NCBI GenBank assembly: GCA_017303995.1
Contig: JAFLBE010000035.1
Coordinates: forward strand, 1 to 44,382
Origin: Bacteroidota bacterium
Lineage (GTDB): Bacteria > Bacteroidota > JABWAT01
Direction: 5' to 3'
Length of the DNA stretch: 44,382 nucleotides
Positions 1 through 7,644 of the stretch are shown here, piece by piece. Each line of letters begins with the position of its first letter. The stretch's first letter is position 1. The notes under the pieces were generated by a model that saw only the letters and a program-made list of their open reading frames with translations, ran no database searches and was not told the DNA's origin. A program made the translations under genes and the position numbers.

Positions 1-26
1 GGGTATTATGTTTAAAATAAAAAAGA

Positions 27-103
27 GACGGGGCACCGAAGGCAACAAAATTCAAATTCTGTTACCTTTAAATTTTCTCTCACAAAAATTTAGGAGCCCC
101 GTC
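27..103 (+). promoter_or_regulatory. Inverted repeat masking the transposase ribosome binding site
   Basis: GACGGGGC at 27-34 is the exact reverse complement of GCCCCGTC at 96-103, which ends at the base before the transposase ATG (104). The pairing continues past one A/A mismatch (CC 36-37 with GG 93-94). It therefore covers the whole GGAG ribosome binding site at 93-96. A transcript entering from outside would form a roughly 10-bp stem closing the site, while a transcript starting inside the 61-base loop would not. Inhibitory hairpins of this type are known for IS10 and IS50. Using one here is an inference. Confidence 0.55.
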
Positions 104-1162
104 ATGGACAAGAATACAAAACCGGACTTTAAGGATCAATTCATTCACGTCGGACTTGATACTCACAAAAACTCCTGGAAAGTAACGGAACGAAACAATA
201 AAATGGAACTGAAGACTTTTTCAACAGACCCTGGCGAAAAGAAATTGTTGACTTCCCTAAATAACCGGTATCCCGGAGCAAAAATTGTAGTTGCCTATGA
301 AGCCGGTTTTACAGGATTTTCCACTTACAGAAAGTTCAAAGAACTTGGCGTAGACTGTTTAGTGGTTCATCCCGGCCATATTCCAACTAATTCTGCTGAG
401 CGGATACAAAAAACAGATCAGCGTGACAGCCGGAAGATTGCCCGCGAACTTGAAAACGGATCACTGAAGTCCATCTTTATTCCGGATGAAGCTGACGAAG
501 CTTTTCGGAGTCTGGTTCGGAGCCTGGGTGATCTAACAACGAAGACAACAAGAGTAAAAAATCAGATTTCTTCCTTTTTGCTTTGTCATGGACTGCTGAG
601 TTCAAAACCAAAATCAAATGGCTGGAGTATTCAGTTCCGAAAAGAACTCCGGCAAATGAAATTGAGTTCTGTTTGTCTCAGAGTGAAACTGAACCTGTTG
701 CTTGACGAACTTGATTTTTTTATTCAGCAGAAAAGAACGCTCGACAAACAACTGAAAGAACTTAATCAGGACAATCAGACCATAGATGCTTTAATGTCGG
801 TTTCCGGCATCGGCTGGATTTCAGCGCTTAAACTCAAAAGTGAACTTATTTCCATGGATCGTTTCCCAAATAACGATCATTTGGCTGCGTTTGTCGGTCT
901 TGTTCCGGCTACCCACTCTTCCGGGGAACACGAACGGACATTGGGTCTCGTTTCTTCCGGACATTCTGAACTTCGGTCCTTACTGGTTGAAGCGGCCTGG
1001 ATCGCGGTCCGGAAAGATCCGGCCATGACCCTCTATTTCTCAAAAACTGCTGCCCGGAAAGAAAGAAACAAAGCCATCATTCAGGTTGCACGAAAACTCC
1101 TGAACCGAATCCGGGCTGTCTGGATTTCCGGAAAGGATTATCAGTTTAGTAAAACAGCTTAA
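104..1162 (+). CDS. IS110-family (DEDD) transposase
   Basis: This is a 352-residue transposase/recombinase of an IS110-type insertion sequence. The N-terminal RuvC-like domain carries the DEDD residues: D19 (in GLDTH), E66 (in AYEAG), D105 and D108 (in KTDQRDSRKIA). The C-terminal Transposase_20 domain has SVSGIG at 232-237, and a Ser-rich SSGHSELRSLL segment near 284-294 where the catalytic serine of this family is expected. In-frame translation can be extended upstream to position 8. The start at 104 is chosen because GGAG lies 7 bases before it and homology begins only after it. The gene looks intact. IS110-type elements move without classical terminal repeats and are guided by a structured RNA encoded in the non-coding end. 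The left end of the element may lie outside the window. Confidence 0.93.
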   Translation: MDKNTKPDFKDQFIHVGLDTHKNSWKVTERNNKMELKTFSTDPGEKKLLTSLNNRYPGAKIVVAYEAGFTGFSTYRKFKELGVDCLVVHPGHIPTNSAERIQKTDQRDSRKIARELENGSLKSIFIPDEADEAFRSLVRSLGDLTTKTTRVKNQISSFLLCHGLLSSKPKSNGWSIQFRKELRQMKLSSVCLRVKLNLLLDELDFFIQQKRTLDKQLKELNQDNQTIDALMSVSGIGWISALKLKSELISMDRFPNNDHLAAFVGLVPATHSSGEHERTLGLVSSGHSELRSLLVEAAWIAVRKDPAMTLYFSKTAARKERNKAIIQVARKLLNRIRAVWISGKDYQFSKTA

Positions 1163-1213
1163 TTATCTTTTTATTTACTTGTTCTTTGAATACTTTTTCA
1201 CCGGCAGACTGTT

Positions 1214-1405
1214 TTGTCATCCCTGCAAAAGTTGTTTTTCAACTTTGCTATTCGCGAGGTTACAGCTGCCACCTTTTTGAATTGATAATACTTTGCGGCA
1301 AAGTCTGACTTTGACCGCTGATAGCGGTTTCGTATTCAATTAACTCGTATTTATTTGCCTTTTTTGTACTCCCTTAACTTGCATTTTAACATAGCGGGAT
1401 GACAA
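1214..1405 (+). ncRNA. Candidate structured RNA in the transposase 3' flank (bridge/seekRNA-like)
   Basis: The 391 bases after the transposase contain no convincing gene but have clear folding signals. TTGTCATCCC (1214-1223) pairs with GGGATGACAA (1396-1405) and encloses three hairpins: GCAAAAGTTG/CAACTTTGC (1225-1248, one bulge), CTTTG/CAAAG (1291-1303) and ACCGCT/AGCGGT (1314-1328). IS1111-group members of the IS110 family encode their guide RNA downstream of the transposase gene, so the position fits. The outer arms also resemble the TGTCATTCCCGC repeat at 1441, so a dispersed repeat is an alternative. No guide loops could be assigned without the ends of the element or target sites. Confidence 0.3.
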
Positions 1406-1440
1406 TATTGAAGCTCTTTGGCAAATTGAATTTGAAAGGG

Positions 1441-1470
1441 TTGTCATTCCCGCGAAGGCGGGAATCCATG
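1441..1470. repeat. REP-like palindrome
   Basis: ATTCCCGC (1446-1453) and GCGGGAAT (1458-1465) form a perfect 8-bp stem with a GAAG loop, inside a TTGTCATTCCCGCG-type sequence common as a dispersed intergenic repeat in many bacteria. It lies downstream of lysS and of the insertion sequence. The bases from here to the lysS stop hold nothing else that I recognise. Confidence 0.6.
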
Positions 1471-1553
1471 CCTTTTCCTAAAACCTTACACCTTATTCCT
1501 TATGCCTTTTCGTTCCCACGTCCCTCGTCACTCGTCCCAGGTCCCCGGAAGTT

Positions 1554-3089
1554 TTATTCCGGCCTCATAGTTGGGAAGAAGAGTACGTCACGAATGGATT
1601 CCTGATCGAGCAAAATCATTGTCAGGCGGTCGATACCGATTCCAAGTCCGGCAGTCGGTGGCATGCCGTATTCAAGCGCACGGATGAAATCTTCATCCAT
1701 CACCATGGCTTCATCATCGCCTCTTTCGCCAAGGCGGCCTTGTTCTTCAAACCGTTCTTTCTGATCGATCGGATCGTTCAGTTCTGAGAAAGCATTGCAC
1801 ATTTCTTTTCCGCCAACAATGGCTTCAAAACGTTCAACCAGACCTTCTTTTGTCCGGTGTTTTTTTGCCAAAGGTGACATTTCAACCGGATAGTCAGTGA
1901 TGAACGTTGGGTTGATGAGCGTTTTCTCTACAAAATTTCCGAAAAACTCATCGATGATTTTTCCGACACCCAATTTCGGATCGAGATCCAGATGTTTTTC
2001 CTTGGCGATTTTCCGGAGTTCTTCTTCTGATTTTCCTTCCAGATCCACACCAATTTTTTCTGCGATAGATTCAAACATAGTCACCCGGCGCCAGGGTGTT
2101 TTGAAATCAACATCCTTGCCCTGATACTTGATTTTGGTGGTTCCGTGCAGATCAAGACAAACTTTCTCAACGGCTTTTTCAACAAATTCCATCATCCAGT
2201 TGTAGTCTTTATAGGCTACGTAAATTTCAACCTGAGTAAATTCGGGGTTATGAAACCGGTCCATTCCCTCATTCCGGAAGTCACGTGAAAATTCATAAAC
2301 GCCGTCAAATCCGCCAACAATCAATCTTTTCAGATAAAGTTCGTTGGAAATTCTGAGGTACAACGTCATTCCCAATGCATTGTGAGTTGTGGTAAAAGGA
2401 CGGGCTGCAGCACCACCATAAATGGGCTGAAGAATTGGAGTTTCAACTTCGAGATATCCGAAAGAATTGAAGTAATCACGAAGTGACTGCACAATCCGGC
2501 TTCTCATCTGGAAAACTTTCCGTACATCAGGGTTTACAACCAGATCGACGTACCGCTGACGGTAACGGGTGTCTTTATCAGAAAATTCATCATAAACCAC
2601 TTTTTCACCATCAACTTCTTTTTCTTTGGCGATGGGGATCGGGCGAAGTGTTTTCGTGAGGATTTCAATCTGTTCAGCATGGACGGAAATTTCACCGGTT
2701 TTGGTTCTGAACACATAACCCTTTACGCCGACGATATCACCCAGATCATACATTTTGAACTGGCCATATTTTTCTTCGCCAATGTCATCTTTTCTGAGGT
2801 AAACCTGAATCCGCCCGTCAGAATCCATCAGATGAAAAAAGGCAGCCTTTCCCATTTGTCTGATGGCCATGATGCGGCCGGCAAGGGAAACGGTTTCTTT
2901 GGTTGGTGCATCAACGGTTTCACCGGCTTCGTTGGTTGCCTTCGTGAAAAATTTTGCAAAATTGGTAAGAATATCGGCGGACTTTGCCGTGATATCCCAC
3001 GAATAGGCAAAAGGATTAACACCGGCTGTGCGGAGATCATCAAGATATTTCCGCCGTTGAATCATCTGATCGTTCATTTGCTCAGACAC
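1554..3089 (-). CDS. lysS: Lysyl-tRNA synthetase, class II
   Basis: Charges tRNA-Lys with lysine in the cytoplasm. The protein has 511 residues (E. coli LysS has 505), with an N-terminal OB-fold anticodon-binding domain and a class II catalytic domain. Motif 2 is visible as [18 protein letters not shown], and motif 3 as GIGIDRL close to the C-terminus, followed by the usual [12 protein letters not shown] end. The start is a GTG at 3087-3089: GAGG sits 5 bases upstream, whereas the next in-frame ATG (3075-3077) would be 17 bases from it. It is the most downstream gene of a minus-strand group with alr and prfB, separated from alr by a 264-base region filled by a nested palindromic repeat, so cotranscription is uncertain. 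Confidence 0.97.
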   Translation of the reverse strand: MSEQMNDQMIQRRKYLDDLRTAGVNPFAYSWDITAKSADILTNFAKFFTKATNEAGETVDAPTKETVSLAGRIMAIRQMGKAAFFHLMDSDGRIQVYLRKDDIGEEKYGQFKMYDLGDIVGVKGYVFRTKTGEISVHAEQIEILTKTLRPIPIAKEKEVDGEKVVYDEFSDKDTRYRQRYVDLVVNPDVRKVFQMRSRIVQSLRDYFNSFGYLEVETPILQPIYGGAAARPFTTTHNALGMTLYLRISNELYLKRLIVGGFDGVYEFSRDFRNEGMDRFHNPEFTQVEIYVAYKDYNWMMEFVEKAVEKVCLDLHGTTKIKYQGKDVDFKTPWRRVTMFESIAEKIGVDLEGKSEEELRKIAKEKHLDLDPKLGVGKIIDEFFGNFVEKTLINPTFITDYPVEMSPLAKKHRTKEGLVERFEAIVGGKEMCNAFSELNDPIDQKERFEEQGRLGERGDDEAMVMDEDFIRALEYGMPPTAGLGIGIDRLTMILLDQESIRDVLFFPTMRPE

Positions 3090-3193
3090 AGGAACCTCGA
3101 ATTGCTAATGTTGAATTTTGAATTTTAAATTTTGAATGATGAAAACAAGAAGTTAGAAGGAAGAAGATAGAAGTTAGAAGTTTTATCCAAATT

Positions 3194-3306
3194 CCCCTCC
3201 TTTTTCAAAGGAGGGGTTAGGGGAGGTTTGGCTGTAATCGTCAAACCCAAAGAAAACCTCCCCATCAGTCTTACGACTGATTTCCCCTCCTTTGAAAAAG
3301 GAGGGG
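3194..3306. repeat. Nested palindromic (BIME-like) repeat
   Basis: Two 23-base near-palindromes, 3194-3216 and 3284-3306, are exact reverse complements of each other; each is itself a CCCCTCC...GGAGGGG hairpin. Between them, GGGGAGGTTT (3220-3229) pairs with AAACCTCCCC (3254-3263), and ATCAGTC/GACTGAT (3264-3281) makes a further hairpin. The unit can fold either as one long cruciform or as several small hairpins. It occupies most of the alr-lysS gap. This is the structure of a bacterial interspersed mosaic element or small MITE; no second copy is present in the window. Confidence 0.75.
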
Positions 3307-3353
3307 AGTTTAATTTTACTACCCACTTATAACTTGTAACTTTTAACTGACTA

Positions 3354-4469
3354 CTACTTTCCACCCGCCCGATACACCCTCGGAACCCGGCCGGTAATTC
3401 CGCATAGAACTTCCCAGGTGATCGTGTTTGTCCAATCGGCAACGGTTGAAGCTGAAATTTGATCGTTTCCGAAAATCGTTACTTCATCAAATTTTTTAAC
3501 AGAATGAATAAGACCAAGGTTGACTACGATATTATCCATTGTCACGTTTCCAACCTGCTGATAGGGGTTTCCGCCAATCAAAACTTTCATACGGTTCGAA
3601 TTGGCACGGGTAACACCATCTGCGTACCCAATCGGAATAACCGCCAGTTCTGTATCCTGGGTTGCAATCCAGCGGCTGCCGTAAGAAACGGTCGTTCCCT
3701 TTGTAACCGGTTTAATCAGGGAAACATGTGAAACAAGTGACATGGCTGGTTTTAACGTAATCGGCGACTTTTCAGGTCCTTCTGGTGAATATCCGTAAAG
3801 CAAAAGTCCCGGTCGGACCATATCAAAATGTGCTTCCGGATAGTATAAAGTTGCTGCCGAATTGGCAATGTGTTTCATTTCCACATCAACTTTGATTGAA
3901 CCGGCAAATTCGAGACAACGGTTAAATTCACTGAGCTGATTCAGAGTAAATTCCCGTGCCGTATCATCTGCATTCGGAAAGTGACTCCAGATGGATTTCA
4001 AATGGATGGATTTCAGTGATGCAATTTCCGGTAAGGCTTTCTGGAATAAATGGTAATGAAGTCCGTACCGGCCCATTCCTGTATCCACCTTCAGATGAAC
4101 GTCGATCTGTTTTCCCCGGTGCTGTGCAGCAGAATTCAGGAAAATGGCAGTTTCCACATCAGAAACACTGGCATCCAGATCAAAATCAAAATAATCATCG
4201 ACACACATTGGATCCGGATTCCCAAAAACCAGAATGGGACAATTAATTCCCTCTTTTCTGATTTTTCTGGCTTCATCCGTATTGGCAACTGCCAGATAAT
4301 CGGTGCCGGATTCAACCAGTTTTTTGCTGATCACTTCGATGCCGTGTCCGTAGGCATTTGCCTTCACAACCGACATGATTTTCGTTTTGGACGGAACCCA
4401 GTTTCTTACACTTTCAAAGTTGAAGCGGATTGCATCCAGACTGATTTCAGCACAGGTTCTGATGTCCAC
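3354..4469 (-). CDS. alr: Alanine racemase
   Basis: Pyridoxal-phosphate enzyme that interconverts L- and D-alanine, supplying D-Ala for peptidoglycan. It has 371 residues, normal for the family. The PLP lysine is K36 in VVKANAYGHG, and the catalytic tyrosine of the C-terminal beta domain is Y263 in TTVSYGSRW. The AVIPIGYADG and VGNVTMDNIVVNLG signatures follow. The ATG lies one base downstream of the prfB stop codon, so the two genes are surely cotranscribed and probably translationally coupled. The gene is complete. The 3' side runs directly into the palindromic repeat at 3194-3306, which may act as a terminator or mRNA stabiliser. Confidence 0.97.
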   Translation of the reverse strand: MDIRTCAEISLDAIRFNFESVRNWVPSKTKIMSVVKANAYGHGIEVISKKLVESGTDYLAVANTDEARKIRKEGINCPILVFGNPDPMCVDDYFDFDLDASVSDVETAIFLNSAAQHRGKQIDVHLKVDTGMGRYGLHYHLFQKALPEIASLKSIHLKSIWSHFPNADDTAREFTLNQLSEFNRCLEFAGSIKVDVEMKHIANSAATLYYPEAHFDMVRPGLLLYGYSPEGPEKSPITLKPAMSLVSHVSLIKPVTKGTTVSYGSRWIATQDTELAVIPIGYADGVTRANSNRMKVLIGGNPYQQVGNVTMDNIVVNLGLIHSVKKFDEVTIFGNDQISASTVADWTNTITWEVLCGITGRVPRVYRAGGK

Positions 4470-4470
4470 G

Positions 4471-5575
4471 TCAGCCTGCTTTTCCTGTTTTCAACAGATA
4501 AGCTTTGATAAATCCATCAAGATCACCATCCATCACACCCTGAACATCACTGGTTTCAAAATCAGTGCGAAGATCTTTTACCAGATTGTAAGGATGGAAA
4601 ACGTAAGAACGGATTTGTGATCCCCACTCGATTTTCTTTTTTGTTCCTTCAACAGCATCCAGACGGGCCTGTTCTTCATCTCTTCTCTGCTGATACAAAC
4701 GGGCTTTGAGCATTTTCATGGCCCGTTCACGGTTCTGAAACTGACTTCTTTCCTGCTGGCAGGCGACCACAATTCCCGATGGAATGTGCCGTAAACGAAC
4801 AGCAGTTTCAACCTTGTTCACGTTCTGACCACCTTTTCCGCCAGAACGGAAAGTATCCATTTCGATGTCAGCAGGATTGACGGTAATTTCTACATCATCA
4901 TCAAGTTCAGGGAAAATAAAAACTGAGGAAAAAGACGTGTGGCGACGGGCATTTGAATCGAAAGGTGAAATTCTGACCAGGCGGTGAACCCCGATTTCTG
5001 CCTTCAGATAACCATAGGCAAAGTTGCCTTCAATTTCGAGTGTACACGATTTGATTCCGGCTCCGTCACCATCCAGAACATCGGCAACTGAAACGTTATA
5101 GCCCCGTTTTTCACCCCAGCGGATGTACATTCTCATGAGCATTTCAGACCAGTCCTGAGCTTCGGTACCACCTGCACCGGCGTTAATCACCAGCTGGCAG
5201 TTCCGGCTGTCATCCGGACCTGAAAGCATTTGCTTCAGTTCAAGGTCGTTGAGTTCTTTATCAAGCTTGTTAAGTTCTGCGTCGATTTCAGGACCAAAAC
5301 TCTCTTCCTCTGATTCAATTGCCAGATCAAAAAGGGTCTGTGAATCGTCTAGAAGCCGTTGAATAATTTTAAATCCGTTCACCCAGGTTTTGATGTCATC
5401 AATTGACTTCATGTGGGCTTTGGCTTTCCGGTTATCTTCCCAGAAGCCGGGTTCTTCAGTTTTTGCTTCGAGTTTGGCTAACAGAGAAATCTTGTTATCC
5501 AGGTCAAAGAAACCTCCGGAGTTTGGAAACCTGATCGGTGTAAATCTTTAATTTGTCTTTTTGCAGGTCGAGCAT
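4471..5575 (-). CDS. prfB: Peptide chain release factor 2 (programmed +1 frameshift)
   Basis: Recognises UAA and UGA stop codons and triggers peptide release. The gene is read in two frames. Codons 1-23 start at ATG 5573-5575 ([12 protein letters not shown]...) and end at an in-frame TGA (5504-5506). The slippery CTT TGA C (5503-5509) is preceded three bases upstream by a Shine-Dalgarno-like CGGAGG (5513-5518), as in E. coli prfB. A +1 shift gives [15 protein letters not shown] and continues to the stop at 4471, for a product of 367 residues (E. coli 365). The codon-recognition motif SPF is at 203-205 and the catalytic GGQ at 248-250. Frameshifting rises when RF2 is scarce, so the gene is autoregulated. 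Without the shift, only a 23-residue peptide is made. alr follows after one base. Confidence 0.97.
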
Positions 5576-5609
5576 GGAAATCTTTAATTTAGAGTTTATT
5601 TAAAGGGTG

Positions 5610-5641
5610 CGAAGATACCCGAAAAGATCGTTTAAATCAAT
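5610..5641 (-). promoter_or_regulatory. Candidate Bacteroidota-type promoter of prfB-alr
   Basis: On the minus strand, ATTG (5641-5638), 20 bases, then TATCTTCG (5617-5610), close to the TTTG / TAnnTTTG consensus of the Bacteroidota primary sigma factor. It would place the transcript start about 30 bases before the prfB ATG. One mismatch in each box. Confidence 0.45.
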
Positions 5642-5809
5642 TTGAGGACGGAGGGATAAATACATTTACCACAGAGGGACACAGAGTTACAATTCAGGGA
5701 GGTTCACTGAGAAATTCATTTTTAAAGGGAATACAATTCAATTCGAAATCATGGGATAATTTTGATTGGATAAAATGCTGGAGAAAACCGAATCAAATAA
5801 AATATCAAA

Positions 5810-5977
5810 GACGCGATGAAATGGATTAAACACGGAGACGGGTCTGAGACCCGTCTCTACCAAAATTCTGAATCCCTTTAATTTACAACCCGACCCACTG
5901 GTCGCCCCTACGATATCCTGCATTTCAATAAAAAATATCCCCCCGCTTTGCGTTTTCTTAGCGTCTTTGCGTCTCAG
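5810..5977. repeat. Composite repeat, copy A (with an inserted palindrome)
   Basis: The block 5810-5873 holds the perfect hairpin GAGACGGGTC / GACCCGTCTC (5835-5857) and aligns with 6719-6782. The block 5923-5977 (ataaaaaatatcc followed by ccgctttgcgtttt and gcgtctttgcg) aligns with 6783-6832. In this copy the two halves are separated by about 49 bases (5874-5922) containing another interrupted palindrome (GACC...GGTC). The rest of the gap between prfB and the outer-membrane gene (5650-5809) contains a cacagagggacacagag-type repeat remnant and no gene that I can support. Confidence 0.7.
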
Positions 5978-6008
5978 CGGTCTCCCCATCCAAATTTGTT
6001 CCCGAAAA

Positions 6009-6647
6009 TCAAAACAATATTCCCATCGAAACAAAAATTGGATTGGCAATCTGCCGAAAACGGTCATTCCCTTTCTGAACTTCTGTTTTTGTTTTCTGTT
6101 CTGCGAAATGGTGATTAAATCCGCCCTTGAAATACAAATTTTCTTTCCAGTTCCACCTGAGGTAAAATTCTGAGTTTAACGTGCCGATATCACGGGTTCC
6201 AACCAGCAGCAAATTAAAAGGAGTCGGACTGGTTTCTGTTTTAATCCCTGAAATGGTTCCGGTTTGGGAAGATCCAAATGATAATCCAGCCAGATCAATA
6301 TTAAATCCTGACGACCAGTTTTCTGCCAGTTTAATTTCAAATCCGGCCATCAGATTCAATGATCCCAAAGTGGATTTGCCGATTGATAGTGTATCAGATT
6401 TTGATTTGGAGGTAAATTCCGGCGGAGCAGAAACAAAAACACCATCAGAAGTCAACCAGATTCCTGATCGTAGTCCACCATAAACGGTAATTTTGTCATC
6501 CCAAAAGGAAACCAGATTTCGGTTCATTGCGACATTTAATCCGAAACTCTTTTTTGCCCCAAGGATTGAAAAATCGGCATGGAAATTTTGACCAACTGCC
6601 AAAAATGATTGAATTAAAAACAGGGAAACAATCAAAATAAACCGCAT
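6009..6647 (-). CDS. Small outer-membrane beta-barrel protein, unknown function
   Basis: A 212-residue exported protein. Residues 1-19 form a signal peptide ending in AVGQ, a cleavage context typical of this phylum. The rest alternates hydrophobic and polar residues in short strands and ends with a C-terminal phenylalanine (SMGILF), the usual outer-membrane barrel signal. No specific family is recognised; its size suits an 8-stranded barrel. A strong AAGGAG ribosome binding site precedes the ATG. The gene stands alone between two copies of a composite repeat (5810-5977 and 6719-6832). This could mean acquisition or duplication by recombination between the repeats, or simply repeat insertion on both sides. 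Confidence 0.75.
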   Translation of the reverse strand: MRFILIVSLFLIQSFLAVGQNFHADFSILGAKKSFGLNVAMNRNLVSFWDDKITVYGGLRSGIWLTSDGVFVSAPPEFTSKSKSDTLSIGKSTLGSLNLMAGFEIKLAENWSSGFNIDLAGLSFGSSQTGTISGIKTETSPTPFNLLLVGTRDIGTLNSEFYLRWNWKENLYFKGGFNHHFAEQKTKTEVQKGNDRFRQIANPIFVSMGILF

Positions 6648-6718
6648 TTAAATTCTCCTTTATCTGGTTGGTCGTATAACCATGCAAAAAACTTACAAAA
6701 TCCGTTAATAATTCCGGA

Positions 6719-6832
6719 GATGCGATGAATCGGATCAAACGAAAGAGACGCGATAAATCGCGTCTCAACCAAATTTCTGAATTTCAAATAAAAAATATCC
6801 CTCCGCTTTGCGTTTCCTTTGCGTCTTTGCGC
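6719..6832. repeat. Composite repeat, copy B
   Basis: Direct repeat of 5810-5977 without its inner insertion. It carries the perfect hairpin GAGACGCGAT / ATCGCGTCTC at 6745-6766, followed by the AT-rich block and ctttgcgtt/cctttgcgtctttgcg motifs. The stem sequence differs from copy A but remains fully paired, showing compensatory change. It lies just upstream of the thioredoxin-like gene and fills most of that intergenic space. Confidence 0.7.
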
Positions 6833-6872
6833 CTTTGCACGCAAATTTGTATGTAATTATTCAGGATAAAAA

Positions 6873-7355
6873 ATGAAATCACTCCTTTTCGCCTTTCTCC
6901 TCATCCCTGTTATCGCATTTTCACAGGATAAACCTAAAATTTACAACCCTTCCGCCGATGCCAAGAAAGAAATTACCGAAGCTGTTGCCCTTGCCAAAAA
7001 GGAAGGAAAACACGTTTTTATTCAGGTTGGCGGAAACTGGTGTTCCTGGTGCCTCAGATTTCACAAATTAACGACTGAAGATACCCAGCTGGATTCTGCA
7101 TTTAATGCAAATTTCATCCGGGTGAAACTGAATTATTCCGAAGAAAATAAAAACCTTCCTGTTCTGGCTGAACTAGGCTATCCGCAACGGTTCGGATTCC
7201 CCGTTTTTGTCATTCTGGACGGAAATGGAAAGTATCTGCATACCCAGAATTCTGCCTATCTTGAGGAAGACAAAGGATACAGCAAAAAAGTCATTCTCGA
7301 TTTTCTGAAAGGATGGAGTTCTAAAGCGTTGAATCCGAAGGAATACAAGGAGTGA
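6873..7355 (+). CDS. Secreted thioredoxin-like protein
   Basis: A 160-residue protein with a signal peptide (residues 1-18, ending IAFSQ) and one thioredoxin-fold domain. The redox motif is WCSWC with C57 and C60, in the context NWCSWCLRFHKLTTED, which resembles the Thioredoxin_7/DUF255 group rather than classical WCGPC thioredoxins. A cis-proline region follows at RFGFPVFVILDGNGK. It probably acts as a periplasmic thiol reductase or isomerase; the substrate is unknown. The ATG has a weak AGGAT site upstream. It stands alone, with composite repeat copy B before it and hairpin repeats after it. Confidence 0.85.
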   Translation: MKSLLFAFLLIPVIAFSQDKPKIYNPSADAKKEITEAVALAKKEGKHVFIQVGGNWCSWCLRFHKLTTEDTQLDSAFNANFIRVKLNYSEENKNLPVLAELGYPQRFGFPVFVILDGNGKYLHTQNSAYLEEDKGYSKKVILDFLKGWSSKALNPKEYKE

Positions 7356-7422
7356 TGAGGGGGAACCTATCATTAACCTGTTTGTAGATAGATAGATTTT
7401 ACACGAATTTAGCTGCAGAGCA

Positions 7423-7522
7423 GCGACCTGTTGTTTTGCAAGATGCAGAACAGGTCGCTCTTACAGAGCTTTTAAAAGGGTTTTAAGTTTGCAGGTCTAC
7501 AAATGGGTCGCACCGATGGTGC
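7423..7522. repeat. Intergenic hairpin repeats between the thioredoxin-like and tatD-like genes
   Basis: GCGACCTGTT (7423-7432) pairs with AACAGGTCGC (7449-7458) around a 16-base loop, and GCACC/GGTGC (7510-7522) forms a shorter hairpin within a ggtcgcaccgatggtgc sequence. Both are of the dispersed-palindrome type seen elsewhere in the window. There is no T-run after either, so they are not convincing terminators. The rest of 7356-7644 contains no gene that I can support. Confidence 0.55.
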
Positions 7523-7644
7523 TTCAAAATTACACCATTTTTTGCCTGCAATTTCCTTGTCGAATAATCCATAAATGCTTGTAATATGCACTTTCAAGCA
7601 ATATTGTGTGGATCCAAAAAAAAAGAAAAAATTCATCTTCCACA

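Noticed and set aside
1214-1405. Firm annotation as bridge RNA
   Set aside because: The ends and target of the element are unknown, and the outer arms resemble a dispersed repeat, so only a candidate is given.
2679-3128. Plus-strand frame opposite lysS
   Set aside because: Antisense shadow of a strongly recognised gene, with no homology pattern.
3125-3442. Minus-strand reading frame across the BIME-like repeat
   Set aside because: Lies mostly in repeat sequence and overlaps the end of alr in another frame.
4471-5412. prfB starting at the internal ATG (313 residues)
   Set aside because: It lacks the N-terminal domain; the frameshift site and upstream codons give the family's normal length.
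5738-6067. Minus-strand reading frame over the composite repeat
   Set aside because: Built from palindromes and repeat blocks, with no signal peptide, ribosome binding site or family pattern.
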